This document shows positions 35,052 through 46,101 of a stretch of 64,000 nt of DNA, one piece after another. This DNA comes from Fragilariopsis cylindrus CCMP1102. Its lineage: Eukaryota; Bacillariophyta; Bacillariophyceae; Bacillariales; Bacillariaceae. The translations under genes and the position numbers were made by a program. Every line of letters starts with the position of its first letter. Positions within the stretch are counted from its first letter, which is position 1. The notes below the pieces were generated by a model. The model saw only the letters and a program-made list of their open reading frames with translations, searched no databases and was not told where the DNA came from. Location: contig FMBT01000415.1 in assembly GCA_900095095.1 (NCBI GenBank), positions 1 through 64,000 on the forward strand, in the 5' to 3' direction.

Positions 35052-35908
35052 ATTGAAGTCGACACCGCCGCTGTAGTACGACAATCAAATCAACCAACCC
35101 AGCAACGTCTCCTTCGTTTACCGACAGAAGAAGAATGCGCCTTTATGTACAAGTACGCTGCGGGTTATCTCAGAGCAAAAAACTACGAACACTATGAGGT
35201 GAGCAGCTACGCCGCATTTCATGATAATAAAGACGACGACGACGACGATATTATCAGGAAAAAAAACAGCAACAAAAAGTCACCTCTTGGTTCTATCAGC
35301 AAACGCAGTCGACACAACCAAATATACTGGGATTATGATGGTCAATGGTACGCCGTCGGATTGGGTGCGACAAGCTTTGTTGAATCAAAACTGGTAGCAC
35401 GGCCAAGACAAATGAACGATTACATTGAATGGGTCATGCGCGAAAACAATGATACGAAAGCTAGTAATGTCAACAATGAAGATGAAACCGACGATAGCTT
35501 TTTGTCCGACATTATTTTGAAACGATTGAGAACAATTGATGGGCTAGATCTTACCTGGTTGGAGACCAAATTTGGAATGGAAGCCGTCGTAGCTGTGATA
35601 GATGGAGCAAAACTTGGTCTAGAATTAGGTATAGCCGAACGAACCACCGACAATATACTCCGACTCAAGGATCCAGAAGGGTAAGAAGTACATAGTATGT
35701 GTATGTGATAGATTATATATGCAGGATCTTCACTTTTGCACTGTCATTTTTGATAAAAGTAAAATGGGAACTCACCTGATGTATCTACTTTTCTTAAATT
35801 GTTTCACTGTATGATACCTTTCTTTTCTTATTTTATGCTCTTCGAAGTTTGCTTTACTCCAACTTTATTATTTCCAGTATCTTTGCAGAGTTGGGATGCA
35901 CATCGTAA
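33897..35908 (+). CDS. HemW-like radical SAM protein (RSAD1 group)
   Basis: Start at the ATG at 33897; the frame upstream begins only at a TTG. Exon 1 runs to 35680 and a 31-nt terminal exon (35878-35908, after TTCCAG) adds the last ten residues, IFAELGCTS, for 604 in total. An N-terminal hydrophobic segment (WIQVAWIATVIGVTGVLSF) precedes the core: IHIPYCRQRCRYCDF with the C-x3-C-x2-C cluster of radical SAM enzymes, YFGGGTPSLAP, EMDPGTFD, ISLGVQSFDDDLLQGMGR, DLISGVPG and HISVYDMQIEEGT. The HemN-specific fourth Cys is absent, which favours HemW, a heme chaperone, over coproporphyrinogen dehydrogenase. The C-terminal HemN domain is present (RHNQIYWDYDGQWYAVGLGA). Asp runs encoded by GAC repeats are inserted in loops. 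An organelle location is likely. Confidence 0.85.
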
Positions 35909-36224
35909 ATTATCAACGTATATTTGATTTGGAGAATTAATACAATCGTTCTTACTCAAACGCACAAAAGAGAGAAAAGATAGAGAAGAAGATATCATCG
36001 AATGGTAAATTCTACACACGCATCAAATTTATTCATAGAGATAGATAGAGAGATGCTGGTAAACTTCCCTAGAGACCATTGTTATACTTCGTGCTATTTG
36101 ATATATTTATGTCTATAATAGGAGTTCATTGATTTATGTGTGCTGTGTGTTCTTTGTTCGTTTTAATCTTCTAATTTGTAAATAAATGTATTCGTATTTT
36201 TTGGTTTGCATTATGTGTAAAATA
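35909..36224. other. Convergent 3' intergenic region
   Basis: About 315 nt between the HemW-like and ATP-grasp gene ends. It contains a short GATAGATAGA repeat near 36040 and nothing coding. Confidence 0.5.
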
Positions 36225-38835
36225 TTAGTAGATCTCATTAGAAGCCGCCTCGCTAGTAATCGATCCGATCTGGTCCAAGCCGATGATAGATGGCGATTTC
36301 ATATACCCGGCTTGCTTCTCGAATGTAAATAGTTGGTTGTTCTTTTCCATGTCCCGTATGCGTCGGATATCTTCTTCCAACACGTTCGCATCTTTGTGCA
36401 TCAAAATAACACTGCCGATACCTGTGAATAGATCCACAGTGTAGTCAACCCTGGAGCCAGGCCTTACACCAGTCTCGAGATAGACAAAGGATTGCATCTG
36501 CTTGATGTCTTCGAATCCTGGTGTTCCCTTGACAACCCCTCGCCCAAAACTTACGAGAATCACTTCTTGACCTGATGCCTTAAATGGACTTGGTGGTTTG
36601 TTGGGAATCAACGAAAATTGTCGCTTATCCAAAAAGGCGTCTACAGTGGCTTCAACTTGAGAGTAGCCACCAGTGAGGTGATTGCAAAGTGGTCTCCAAT
36701 TTCCATCACCGCCATGTGCTCTACAGTTCATTTCCACCAAACAAGGCCCATCCGGTGTCATCATCACCTCGCCGTGTGAAGGCCCGTTCTTAAATTCTAA
36801 TGCATCTAGAACACCTCGGACATAGGGAATGACAATTTTGGCTTCGAGAGACTCAGAATCGACCGGAACGCAACCAAAATAAACGAATGCTGATCCGTGA
36901 CAAGGACGTTTATCGTACACCCACACCATAACAGTTTTGTGATCCCCGTCTCGAGAAACATGGTCAACCACATATTCTTTTCCGCGCAAAAATTCTTGAC
37001 AGAGAACTGAAGGACAATCACCTCCGTTGACCATCTGACTATTCATAAGTACTCGAAAATGTTCCTCGGCTTCGTCAAAGGAATGACAAAGTTTAACTCC
37101 GTCAGATCCAGCACTCTCGGTCGGCTTCAGAACAACAGGGAACGGCTCGACTTGAAGAAAATCTTTCACATCGGCAAAGTCACTACCACCCGCTTGTCGC
37201 ACGGAACGTAGACCGTGCTTTCGTATGATTTCTTGTTGAACCTTCTTATCTCGTCGGTTGGGAATAGACGTTCCATTCGTTCGGACTTCGATGTGCTCCG
37301 AAAGAGCATCCGCGAGGTCGACACCAGCCTCTCCACCAGCCAGACAAGCCACGACGCGTAACGTTCCTGCAGCATCGTACATAGCTTGGGAGGTACCCGC
37401 CAGGGTATCCCTTTCATCAACTTCCGCTAGATAATTGAGCGTCCCACAGCTTAGCGGGATATGTTTCTTCATTTCTGGTGAAAATCCTTGGGTCCATAAC
37501 GCAATTACACTAAATCCACGCTTCATAATTTCTTCTGCCACACAACATCCTGTCGAGTATGGATCGATTAGTACTACAGCCTCTCGAGATGAATCGACTG
37601 TCGTCCCACGTTTGGTTAACATCCCCATACCACCCGATCCACCCAATTCTGGACGGTCATTTGACATGATACGAACCAAATTTGGCCCGTCCGAAGAGAA
37701 TACATGTTGGTGATGTTTCATTTCGAAATCTCCTGTAGTATTATTGCGTCGATGACTGCCGTGTGGAGATTTCGGGGGTTTCCCACCGACCACATTCTTG
37801 AACTTAACGACGGCGTCTCCGCGAGGACGTTTGAGATTTTCTAGTTTCGTTTCATACACGAAAAATCCATTGATGTCTTCTAAATACCGGACGAAATCAA
37901 TATCACGTTGCACAACATTCGGGTTCTTATGCATCAGAATCACGGAACCAATTCCTGTTACAAGATCAACGGTGTAATCGACGGTTGATCCCTTTGAAAT
38001 CATTCCATCCATATGGAGGAAACTTGGCATCATTTTTATAACATCATACCCCGGAGATGCTTTCACGATTCCTGTCGACTTATTTACGAAAATTACTTCC
38101 TGTCCAGCCGCCCTGTAGGGATACGAAGGCGTATCGGGAGTCCTAGCAAAAGCCAACGGATCGACGAATGCGTCCACTGCCATTTCAACTTGACTATATC
38201 CTCCCGTTAAAGCTTTAGCTAAAGGACGGAAGGTTCCATCTCCACCGTGAGCACGACAGTTCACTTCGACCAAACATGGTCCATCTTCCGTCATCATCAC
38301 TTCACTATGAGTAGGACCATGTAGGATTTCCATAGCATCTAAGACTCGTTTTACGTAATTGATTAGGATACTGGCTAATGGCGTGGTCGGGTCGACTGGT
38401 TTCATTCCAAAGTACACGAAATTCGCACCATTCGCTACTCGTTTGTCATAAACCCAGATCATACATAGTTTGTGTACTCCATCCCTTGAAACATTATCAA
38501 TGACGTATTCTGTTCCTTCCAAGAATTCCTGACAGAGTACAGATGGACAATCACCACCGTTGACCAATTGTCCCTTCATTAATGTTTCAAAATGATCTTT
38601 AGCATCATCAAATGTATAGCAAAGTTTTACTCCGTCAGATCCAGCACTCTCGGTCGGCTTCAAAACAACGGGAAATGATTCTGTATTCAAAAATGCTCGA
38701 ACACCTTCATCGAATTTATCGGATCCGGCTATATGTACAGAACAACAAAGAACAAAAATAAAATAAGAAAACATTTTCAATAGCATCTCCATTCTTTACT
38801 ATCCTGTATGGCAATAAAATATCTTGATTATAACG

Positions 38836-38876
<41 letters not shown>

Positions 38877-39490
38877 AGCAACAACAATAGCAACAACAAC
38901 AACAATAGAAATAATGACAATGACAATGACAAAAATGACAATAACAATAACATACCTTGTCTAACAGATCGCAATCCTGCTTGTTTACACAATTCTTGTT
39001 GTATATACTTGTCACGACGGTTTGGAATTGATGTTCCATTGGATAAAATCTTGTCGTTACTTGTTCCTGCTCTGATCCGTTCTTCTTCAAGATATTCAGA
39101 AAAGGCGTCGGCATAATCAACACCAGCTTCGCCTCCTGCCACACAGCCATAGATAGTCCGACCATCAGCAACCTGTAACAATTCTAATAATGTATCAGAA
39201 TGAGAATTTGGTTTCTGGTCGATTTGTCCAAAGTATTCCATCTTACCACATGATTTTGGTATATGTGTTTTCATTTCTTCTGCAAAACCAATCGTCCATA
39301 ATGCAACAATTAAATATCCACGTTTTTGTAATTCTTGAGCAATAACACATGCTGTACTATACGGATCAACCATAACGATAATAGGAAGTTCACGGTGTCG
39401 TTTCAACCAATTACTTTCATTACCATTACTGCTTCCACTATCACCAGCGCTGATTAAACTTGAATTTGAATTTGAATTTGAATTCGACAT
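36225..39490 (-). CDS. Double ATP-grasp ligase (tandem duplicated)
   Basis: Exon 1 is 39490-38956 and exon 2 is 38728-36225, across a 227-nt intron (GTATGT...ATATAG), for 1012 residues. The protein is two copies of one unit. Each has a pre-ATP-grasp part (VMVDPYSTACVIAQELQKRG near residue 36; VLIDPYSTGCCVAEEIMKRG near 565), then GEAGVD..A, NGTSIPNRRDK, and the ATP-grasp core. The core has FPVVLKPTESAGSDGV near residues 200 and 713, CQEFL.G.EYV, and the Mg-site Asn in VEVNCRAHGGDG near 332 and VEMNCRAHGGDG near 845. Both copies keep the ATP Lys, Gly-rich loop and Mg ligands, so both may be active. The build resembles amino-acid ligases (BacD/YwfE-like) that join amino acids through acyl phosphates; the product is unknown. 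No targeting signal is seen. Confidence 0.85.
38836..38950. repeat. AAC/CAA trinucleotide-type repeat inside the ATP-grasp intron
   Basis: About 115 nt of AAC triplets (plus strand) with later AAT/GAC variants. It occupies about half of the single intron, whose donor is at 38955. Coding-length frames across it on either strand are repeat artefacts. Confidence 0.9.
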
Positions 39491-40624
39491 CGTTACTGAT
39501 TACTATGGACTCGACGACGACGACAACAATTTTTTGTTTTCTTCCAACTTTCTTTCGCTTTCTTGTAATGTTAGTGCGGTGTGTCCCTTTTGGATGTCGT
39601 TGACTTCTTTTTGTAGACTGTGAACTTTGTGCAATATACAGTAGTGCCGATACAATAATAGAATGAATGATCGGGACACGACCACGTCTTCTATTGGAGA
39701 ATGCAGATTCACTACAGTAGTTCGCATTAAAGTAACGGATAGATGATACCGGTACTATAGGTGATGGAAGATGTATGAAATTGTTTTGTCAAAAATCCGG
39801 ATCTTTCTAATTTTCAAACACGTCAAGGAGGCGAGCTACTAGTACTTGTAGTCGTCACAATTAACACGCTATTATACGGACTGTAAACAAACAGTTCAAA
39901 GTAAATATTATATAAAGAGAAATTCAAAAATAAAGAGAGCAACTCCGATTGATTGATTCCTGCTTCGCGACATCGCGTTGCTTGCTTCTTGGTGGTCACC
40001 TTCGAAAATTCATCTTGAAAACAGTTAGTACGAATGAAAAGGCTGAAAAGCCGGTTCTACTAGTAATTGGCTGCACCAATTTCACCTCTTGCGCGTTTCG
40101 GCGTAAAGTGACGCCCTTAATTGAATAAATTAGTTTCTTTACCGGTAACACAATTTTTTTTTTTTAACTAATTCATCGTGTTAATTTTAATGCTTAATTT
40201 GTGCCGCAGCACATTTATGGCACAAATTCCTCGTGCATAAAAATACCCTCGCGCGGCACAAATTGAATAAAATTAGTTTCTTTGTTTGAAACAAATCAAA
40301 TCGTACAGGGTCGTCTTCTTCGTTCCATTTTTATTTAGCGCGCGGTAAAAAAATCGCTTCTTGGTGATCAAAAAGGCTTTACGACTCGACTCAATCGACT
40401 AGTTCGACTTTTCTATTTAAGTTGAAGACGTATCTATCAAAGCTAACAACAGTACAGGAACAAACAAGGCGTAGAACAATACGGTCGACGATCGTCTGCC
40501 GTATGTTGATTGTGCGTTCTTTACTTCTATTAAGCTACGTACAGTATCGTTACGGTATTGTTGCTATTGTTAGTAACAGTCCAAGCAGTTTTATTTAAAT
40601 AAATTTACATTATACTAATCAACA
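39491..40624. other. Divergent intergenic region upstream of the light-harvesting gene
   Basis: 1.1 kb between the ATP-grasp gene (minus) and the FCP gene (plus). It contains a duplicated block and an inverted repeat (40119-40283, listed separately). A minus-strand frame at 39503-39727 could be an upstream ORF of the ATP-grasp transcript but has no support. Confidence 0.5.
40119..40283. promoter_or_regulatory. Direct and inverted repeats in the FCP upstream region
   Basis: A 22-nt block (40119-40140) recurs at 40261-40283 with one extra A. Between them AATTTGTGCC (40196-40205) and GGCACAAATT (40219-40228) form a perfect 10-nt inverted repeat with a 13-nt loop. GGCACAAATT recurs a third time at 40255-40264. 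They lie 340-500 nt upstream of the FCP ATG, so they are candidate binding sites for light-responsive regulators, or a small duplicated insertion. Confidence 0.5.
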
Positions 40625-41754
40625 ATGATGAAGGCAACAATCCTCACTGCTCTAGTAGCAAGCGCTTCGGCTTTTGCTCCTGCTTCACAGGTACGTAAGG
40701 TTTACGGTATTAGTCATACTTGAAATTGAATTTGATTTGGATTTGGATTTGGATTTGTATATCTGAACAGTAGTATCGTATTTATGATGTGATGTGATTT
40801 ATATACAGTAGAGACAATACGCTAGTAGACGGATTGGGTTAAATTTAGTAACAGCAACAGTACGATAAATTCTCATCTCATATTATTTGCTTCCCCTCAC
40901 TTTCTTTCTCTCTCTCTCTCCTTTTTCTAAAAATATATTATATTTATTGATTCTACCGTAGACTGCTCAAAAGTCCGTTGCACTTAATGCGGAACAATTT
41001 TCAAAGGCGGTCCCTTTCTTAGTCGTACCTGATAAACTCGATGGATCCATGCCTGGTGATATGGGATTTGATCCTATGCGTCTGTAAGTAAAATATGCAC
41101 TGTTTTACATTGTATCTAATCGTGTACTACAGTATGTGAAAGGAAGGAAGATGTACATTTATTCAAAAATTAAATATTATACTCACACACACCCAATCAC
41201 TCCCTCCCTCACTCACAACATTACAATGAATACCGCAATAACACAATAATTTTGCACACACAAACATACATTTTTCCATCTATAATACTATATCAATATA
41301 CTGAACAAAACAAAAAACGATTAAAACAACACAACACAGTTCGGATATCCAAACTGATTTACGATACGCACGTTGGGCTGAAATCAAGCATGGACGTATC
41401 TGTATGCTTGCCCTTGTTGGTATGCTAGTACAACAATCTGGAATTCACTTTGCCGGTGACGCATACACCAATCCTGATATTTTTGGTGCAGTCAAAAGTG
41501 TTGGATTTGGTGTTAATGTACAAATTTTTTTAACAATCGGTATCATTGAAGCAGGCAACTTTTACAAGCATTATGACGATGAAACTATTCCCGGTAACAT
41601 TGAATGGGGATCATCAGTTTTGACTAACTTATCACCAGAAAAGCAATTATGGCGTCAAGAACAAGAAATCGTTCATGGACGTCTTGCTATGATCGCATTT
41701 GTTGGTGCACTTGTCCAGACAGCTATCTTCGATAAACCACTTTTGTCATTTTAA
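40625..41754 (+). CDS. Fucoxanthin chlorophyll a/c-binding light-harvesting protein
   Basis: Three exons (40625-40690, 40962-41083, 41340-41754) with GTACGT/GTAAGT donors and TAG/CAG acceptors give 200 residues, the usual FCP size. The leader MMKATILTALVASASAFAPA is a signal peptide with the ASAFAP cleavage motif that directs import into the complex plastid. The mature part has DGSMPGDMGFDP, helix 1 with YARWAEIKHGRICMLA and helix 3 with EQEIVHGRLAMIAFVGALVQ. The two E-x-x-x-GR motifs bind chlorophyll and pair the helices, and the middle helix is NVQIFLTIGIIEAG. The protein sits in the thylakoid membrane, harvesting blue-green light. The subclass (Lhcf, Lhcr, Lhcx) is not decided by eye. The first exon ends exactly after the transit motif, so leader and mature protein are on separate exons. 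Confidence 0.95.
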
Positions 41755-42451
41755 ATACATACCGTACTTACTGTAGCAAAAAAGAGCGTAAGGCCTTTTT
41801 CTTCCTTAAGAAAGAGAAGATCTTAGAAAGAGAAGATAGATAAACCATTACACATGTACTACTTTGTACAAGCAAGATCAAACAAATACACAACCGATTC
41901 TTTTTCGTTGCCTTTCATTTCTGTATTATTATAATTAGAATGCGTAGTTCTCGTTTATATAGGACTACTGTAGCTAGTATTTCTTGTAATAATACACCAA
42001 CGGTATTACATTCGAGCAAGGTAATATGAGAGGGGGAATGAGAACAAAACAAATCCATACTAGTGCAAATAGGAGTTATTCAAGTATCAATGTAGATGCT
42101 GTGATACTACCGTAGTCGTATATCCGTTCATCTTTACCGTGTATGCAATCTACTGACGTCTTGGTCCGTTCATGAAAGGAAAACTCACAGCCAGCCAGCC
42201 AGCAAAACGACCAATGTCTGTTACTATTGTTTGTTAACGCTTCTGTTTTGAAGAGTATCCACCACAAGATTTAACTAGCTACTACTATTAGGAAGAACAA
42301 GAGGAAAACGTAATCGTACTACCACAGTAGTTGTTAATAAATCTTTAATATCTATAGATAATCGATTAGTGCAAAATATATGTCAATCGTTATACTGCCT
42401 TTTTTCTCTTCTTCTACTACTCTCCCTCTTTATTCATATTCATATTCATAT
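41755..42451. other. Intergenic stretch, nothing recognised
   Basis: Convergent 3' region of the FCP gene and the next minus-strand gene. No coding frame with support; AT-rich with a short TTCATA run near 42430. Confidence 0.5.
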
Positions 42452-44719
42452 TCACAAGTAAGTGTGATTTCCTTCGATCATACGGGTCAAAGCTTCCGCA
42501 GCTACAGTTTGTGATTCAGACGTTAATGACGATACATTATGTTCGTTGTAATCGTGTCGACGAAGATTGCTGTTTCCCGTATTAATGTTGCTATTGAATT
42601 TATTTATTTCATTTCGTTTTTCTTGTTGATGTTCTTGCTCTTGTTGTGATTGTGATTGCGGAGTTAGAACATCCACCACATCAAAAATCCCTAAATGTGG
42701 GACGCGTCGACTGACATCATCGTTGACTTGACTCTTATTATCTTTACTATTATCACTACTGCTATTGTTTCTTATAGCTTCGCCCTTGTTGTTCGTATCG
42801 TCGCCGTCTTCGGGGGGATCGTCAATAGAAGAATCATCACTCGCTGAGTATTTATGAGGATTCTTGTTGTTGTTATTGTTGTTGATTTCGTAACAACCGT
42901 CAACTTTCTGTACTTCTTTCTGCTGTTGATGAATAGAATTTGTAACCTCCCGATTGTGACTGTGATTATTATAACTGTGGTGTGTATCATGCTTATTATC
43001 GTTAGATTTAGCTGCTAGTGACAACATGACGGCAGCTGCCCCTGCGCTTCTCTGCGAAAAAATCATTGTCGAATCATCCGTACTTGCAGAACCCGCTATT
43101 ACTGACCGCGATGACGATTCGCTACTACCAGTCCGAGAAAGATCAGACTTTGACTTTAATTTTAAATTTCTATCCTGCTGCTGCTGCTGCTGCTGTTCGT
43201 TACCTATAGTCAATTCTTTTCCTGCTTGATCGTTCGCGATAATATTTTTACCTTCCATCACGAAAAGTTTTTCACAGAATTCCTTTAATGGTATCATGAC
43301 TTCCTCGAGAGATAATAAAGAATGATCGTCGTCGCCGTTGCCTTCATCATCACCACCAGCACTTTGATCATATGAACCCTTCTTATCATCATCATTCTCG
43401 TTTTTGCTTTTGCTGATGTTGTCGCCACCACCAGTCCTTACAACGGTAGAGAAAGACGACGAAACTTGACTTTCTTTATTGTTCTTTTTACTATTTGTAG
43501 CAGCTGTGGTAGCGGCAAATAATTTTATCTTGCTAGACGATGACGATAACGCCGTCGTATCTTTTTCTTCGATATAACCACCATTATTATTATTATTATT
43601 ATTATTATTGTTATTATTATCATTGCCACTACCACTACCACCGTCATGTTCATTATTATCGCGAGGAAAACAGAAGATTTTCAAAAATGATCTTATCCGT
43701 TTCGATAAATGGTCTTGTAATTCGGCAAGTGCAATCTTTTCTTCTGCCAGTATCTGAACAGGTGAAGAAGAAGAAGAAGAAGAAGGAGGTTTTTTTCTTC
43801 TACGGCTGCCACCATCATTCATATCTTCATCATCTTCTCCTTCTTCGTCTTCTTCTTGTTTCTCACAACAATCAATCATATGCATAAAGCATTCTCGGTT
43901 TTGATCAGCAGAATTTTCCAAATCGGACACACAGAAATATTGTAATTCATATGTCAACTGTGTCATTCGATTGTATATGTAGTGAAGTATATTATTATTC
44001 TGATGGTGGTTTTGTTCAGAAATGGGTATGTGTACTTGTTGTTGTTGTTGTTGTTGTCGGCGGCGGATTGGTTGCTGCGGTTGGTTTTGTTGTTCCATTA
44101 CGTCCAGTATTGGTCCTAATGTTGTCAACCATGGATTCTTCCAGGGAGCTGGTGTATTTCTAATAGTAGTATTTGTAGTAGTGTTGGGTTCTTTTTCTTC
44201 GCCTTCATTATCATCTTCCTGATGTTTTCCTTGCAATAATACATCACGACGGAATCGTTGAGCATATCGTTGTCTATTTAATACAGTACCTGCTAAATCT
44301 ACCAAGACATCAATTTCTTGCGCTAATAATGTAACTCGAAGGAATTTATCTACTTCAGGACGTGTCAATAGGGGTCGTTGTTGTCGACGATTTGTTACTT
44401 TATTATCTCGATCGGTATCCGTTTCTTTATTTTCACTACCTCCCACCTGACGAAATAGAATTTCGACCGGTACTCCCAAGATCGATTCAACAGAAGAACA
44501 ATAGTATTCGTCATCATCATCATCACATGCTAATAATGGATTCGTTTCGTTATCATTTTGGATGTCTTTGATACTATCAGTATTTGTTGTAGTCGTATCA
44601 CGAGTAATTGTAGCCGCCATCATCGTATCATTTTCAACTGCCCCATCTATAGCTAGTTGTAGACGCTGTCGTTTGGAGGATGGAGGTTGCATACCATGGT
44701 GATCACGATCCGAGGACAT
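42452..44719 (-). CDS. Low-complexity hypothetical protein
   Basis: A 755-residue open frame without introns, ATG at 44719. A more ordered N-terminal third contains SSVESILGVPVEILFRQVGG, RPEVDKFLRVTLLAQEIDVL and VDLAGTVLNRQRYAQRFRRD, then YIYNRMTQLTYELQYFCVSD and ALAELQDHLSKRIRSFLKIF, which look helical. The rest is Asn, Ser, Gln and Asp runs. There is no signal peptide, membrane segment or motif I recognise. The long uninterrupted frame in an otherwise stop-rich region, and the start context, support a real gene. Nuclear localisation is possible from the SSKRQRLQ patch near residue 14. Function unknown. Confidence 0.6.
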   Translation of the reverse strand: MSSDRDHHGMQPPSSKRQRLQLAIDGAVENDTMMAATITRDTTTTNTDSIKDIQNDNETNPLLACDDDDDEYYCSSVESILGVPVEILFRQVGGSENKETDTDRDNKVTNRRQQRPLLTRPEVDKFLRVTLLAQEIDVLVDLAGTVLNRQRYAQRFRRDVLLQGKHQEDDNEGEEKEPNTTTNTTIRNTPAPWKNPWLTTLGPILDVMEQQNQPQQPIRRRQQQQQQQVHIPISEQNHHQNNNILHYIYNRMTQLTYELQYFCVSDLENSADQNRECFMHMIDCCEKQEEDEEGEDDEDMNDGGSRRRKKPPSSSSSSSPVQILAEEKIALAELQDHLSKRIRSFLKIFCFPRDNNEHDGGSGSGNDNNNNNNNNNNNNGGYIEEKDTTALSSSSSKIKLFAATTAATNSKKNNKESQVSSSFSTVVRTGGGDNISKSKNENDDDKKGSYDQSAGGDDEGNGDDDHSLLSLEEVMIPLKEFCEKLFVMEGKNIIANDQAGKELTIGNEQQQQQQQDRNLKLKSKSDLSRTGSSESSSRSVIAGSASTDDSTMIFSQRSAGAAAVMLSLAAKSNDNKHDTHHSYNNHSHNREVTNSIHQQQKEVQKVDGCYEINNNNNNKNPHKYSASDDSSIDDPPEDGDDTNNKGEAIRNNSSSDNSKDNKSQVNDDVSRRVPHLGIFDVVDVLTPQSQSQQEQEHQQEKRNEINKFNSNINTGNSNLRRHDYNEHNVSSLTSESQTVAAEALTRMIEGNHTYL

Positions 44720-45145
44720 CTTCTGCGATGATTAATTTTCCAAAGACCTTCTATTCACGTTCTACTTCCTCTTTTTCTTCGTAAGTATGATATTTTCGAT
44801 ATGGTTGTCTATGATCTGCCTTCGGTGACAAACAGCACATCTAGTACAGAAGTAAAGCTAGCTAAGGAGAGAGATTAATAATGGGGTTCCAAATCGACAT
44901 TGGTGGCATTGTTTCTTTTTTATTGTTTATTGCGGCGCGGTCCTGGCGGTAATGAGGGATCGATGGGGGATATATTCCTCCAATAAAATAAAATCAAAAG
45001 GGGGCGAGATGAAAGATCGAAAGATCTGCATGGAAAAAATCTAGTTTCAGAATTTAAGAAAGAAACTACGCAACCCTGCAACATAAACTAACTTCAAGCG
45101 AGAAAACTTAGAACAAAGGCACAAGGTATTCTATCCGTTAGAAGA
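44720..45145. other. Divergent intergenic region
   Basis: Between the low-complexity gene (minus) and the mutarotase-like gene (plus). No coding region or repeat is recognised. Confidence 0.5.
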
Positions 45146-45582
45146 ATGACAAAAGAAGCAAGTCCCTTCTCCGAGAATGAAAAATTAGTAGCAGAGAGCA
45201 AGCGAAAGTCCGCTCCCGGAAATGCCCGGAAGGTTTTCCATACAACCTGTCGTGAAGGGATGATCGAAAAATATATCAATCGACATAACAATATACCTCC
45301 TGAGGTATGTGCCGGTCTTCGTATTGCTGGAATAACATATTTATCTATACAGCGTCTTCCAAACACGGATATTCTTGTATTATCAATGGAATTGGTAGGT
45401 TGTGGACAACTTGATTTGGAAAAAGCTACAGGACCAGGATCAACATATCGAAAGAATATATATGTTGTCAATGGGAGATTGATATGGAGACACAGTATCA
45501 TAATGGATGGACTGAACTTGAAGAGATTCATAGTAGTGACGTAGAATGGAATCAAAGTTTAGGCTTACCCTTATTATTGTAG
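45146..45582 (+). CDS. L-rhamnose mutarotase-like protein with an apparent frame offset
   Basis: The start at 45146 gives MTKEASPFSENEKLVAESKR, then the family core: VFHTTCREGMIEKYINRHNN, PPEVCAGLRIAGITYLSIQR and ATGPGSTYRK. This matches the RhaM/DUF718 dimeric alpha-beta-barrel fold, where E-Y-x-x-R-H, the W/P-P-E and the Y-S-I strand form the sugar site. These enzymes interconvert alpha and beta anomers of L-rhamnose. The natural continuation, CCQWEIDMETQYHNGWTELE and SSDVEWNQSL, is in another frame from about 45455 and stops at 45582. The switch falls in the short AATATATATG repeat. No intron explains it without losing conserved residues, so an indel in the repeat (real or from assembly) is likely. 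Size would then be about 145 residues, a little above the usual 105-120. Confidence 0.65.
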
Positions 45583-46101
45583 AATATATGAAATGAATTT
45601 GAAATATGAGTGACGATCTATTTTTTTTCTTCTTTTTCTGTAGAAATAATGTAAATCAAGGTCAAGAAAGACATAATACGTCGATTGTTCTCCCGGTTCA
45701 TTTCATTTCATTCTTGCCCATAGTTGACCGAGCTAAAACCAAGTTAGAACATTTTTCGTGTGGTCTTTCATTTGAAATTGATGTTCTAGTTGCCATTTTC
45801 TTTTTTCTTTTCGAATACATCTTAGCATGATAAAAGAATTCGATCCAACTGAACAACAATATTCATATGCGTGCGTACATCAGATTTTTCTTCTTTTTTT
45901 TTTGTTTCATTCAACTATAAGTGCATTAGAATAAAGACTCGCCATTGCATTTTGGGCATAGTAACATTATTGCTGATATAGATCTACAATTTTCGCGTCC
46001 AAAAATATCTTAAATTAGAGCCATATCCAAATCGCTAGAAGGAAAGAAAAAAAGTCTCGCAGTATAAAACCATACGATGTAATTTTTGTCTCAAAAAAAG
46101 G
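45583..46101. other. Convergent 3' intergenic region
   Basis: Between the mutarotase-like gene and the GPCR gene end. T-rich tracts (45620, 45895) but no gene. Confidence 0.5.

Noticed and set aside
38836-38950. Long Asn-run or Leu-run proteins read through the intron repeat
   Set aside because: These are simple-repeat artefacts inside an intron.
39503-39727. Small frame upstream of the ATP-grasp gene
   Set aside because: Could be an upstream ORF but nothing in the sequence supports translation.
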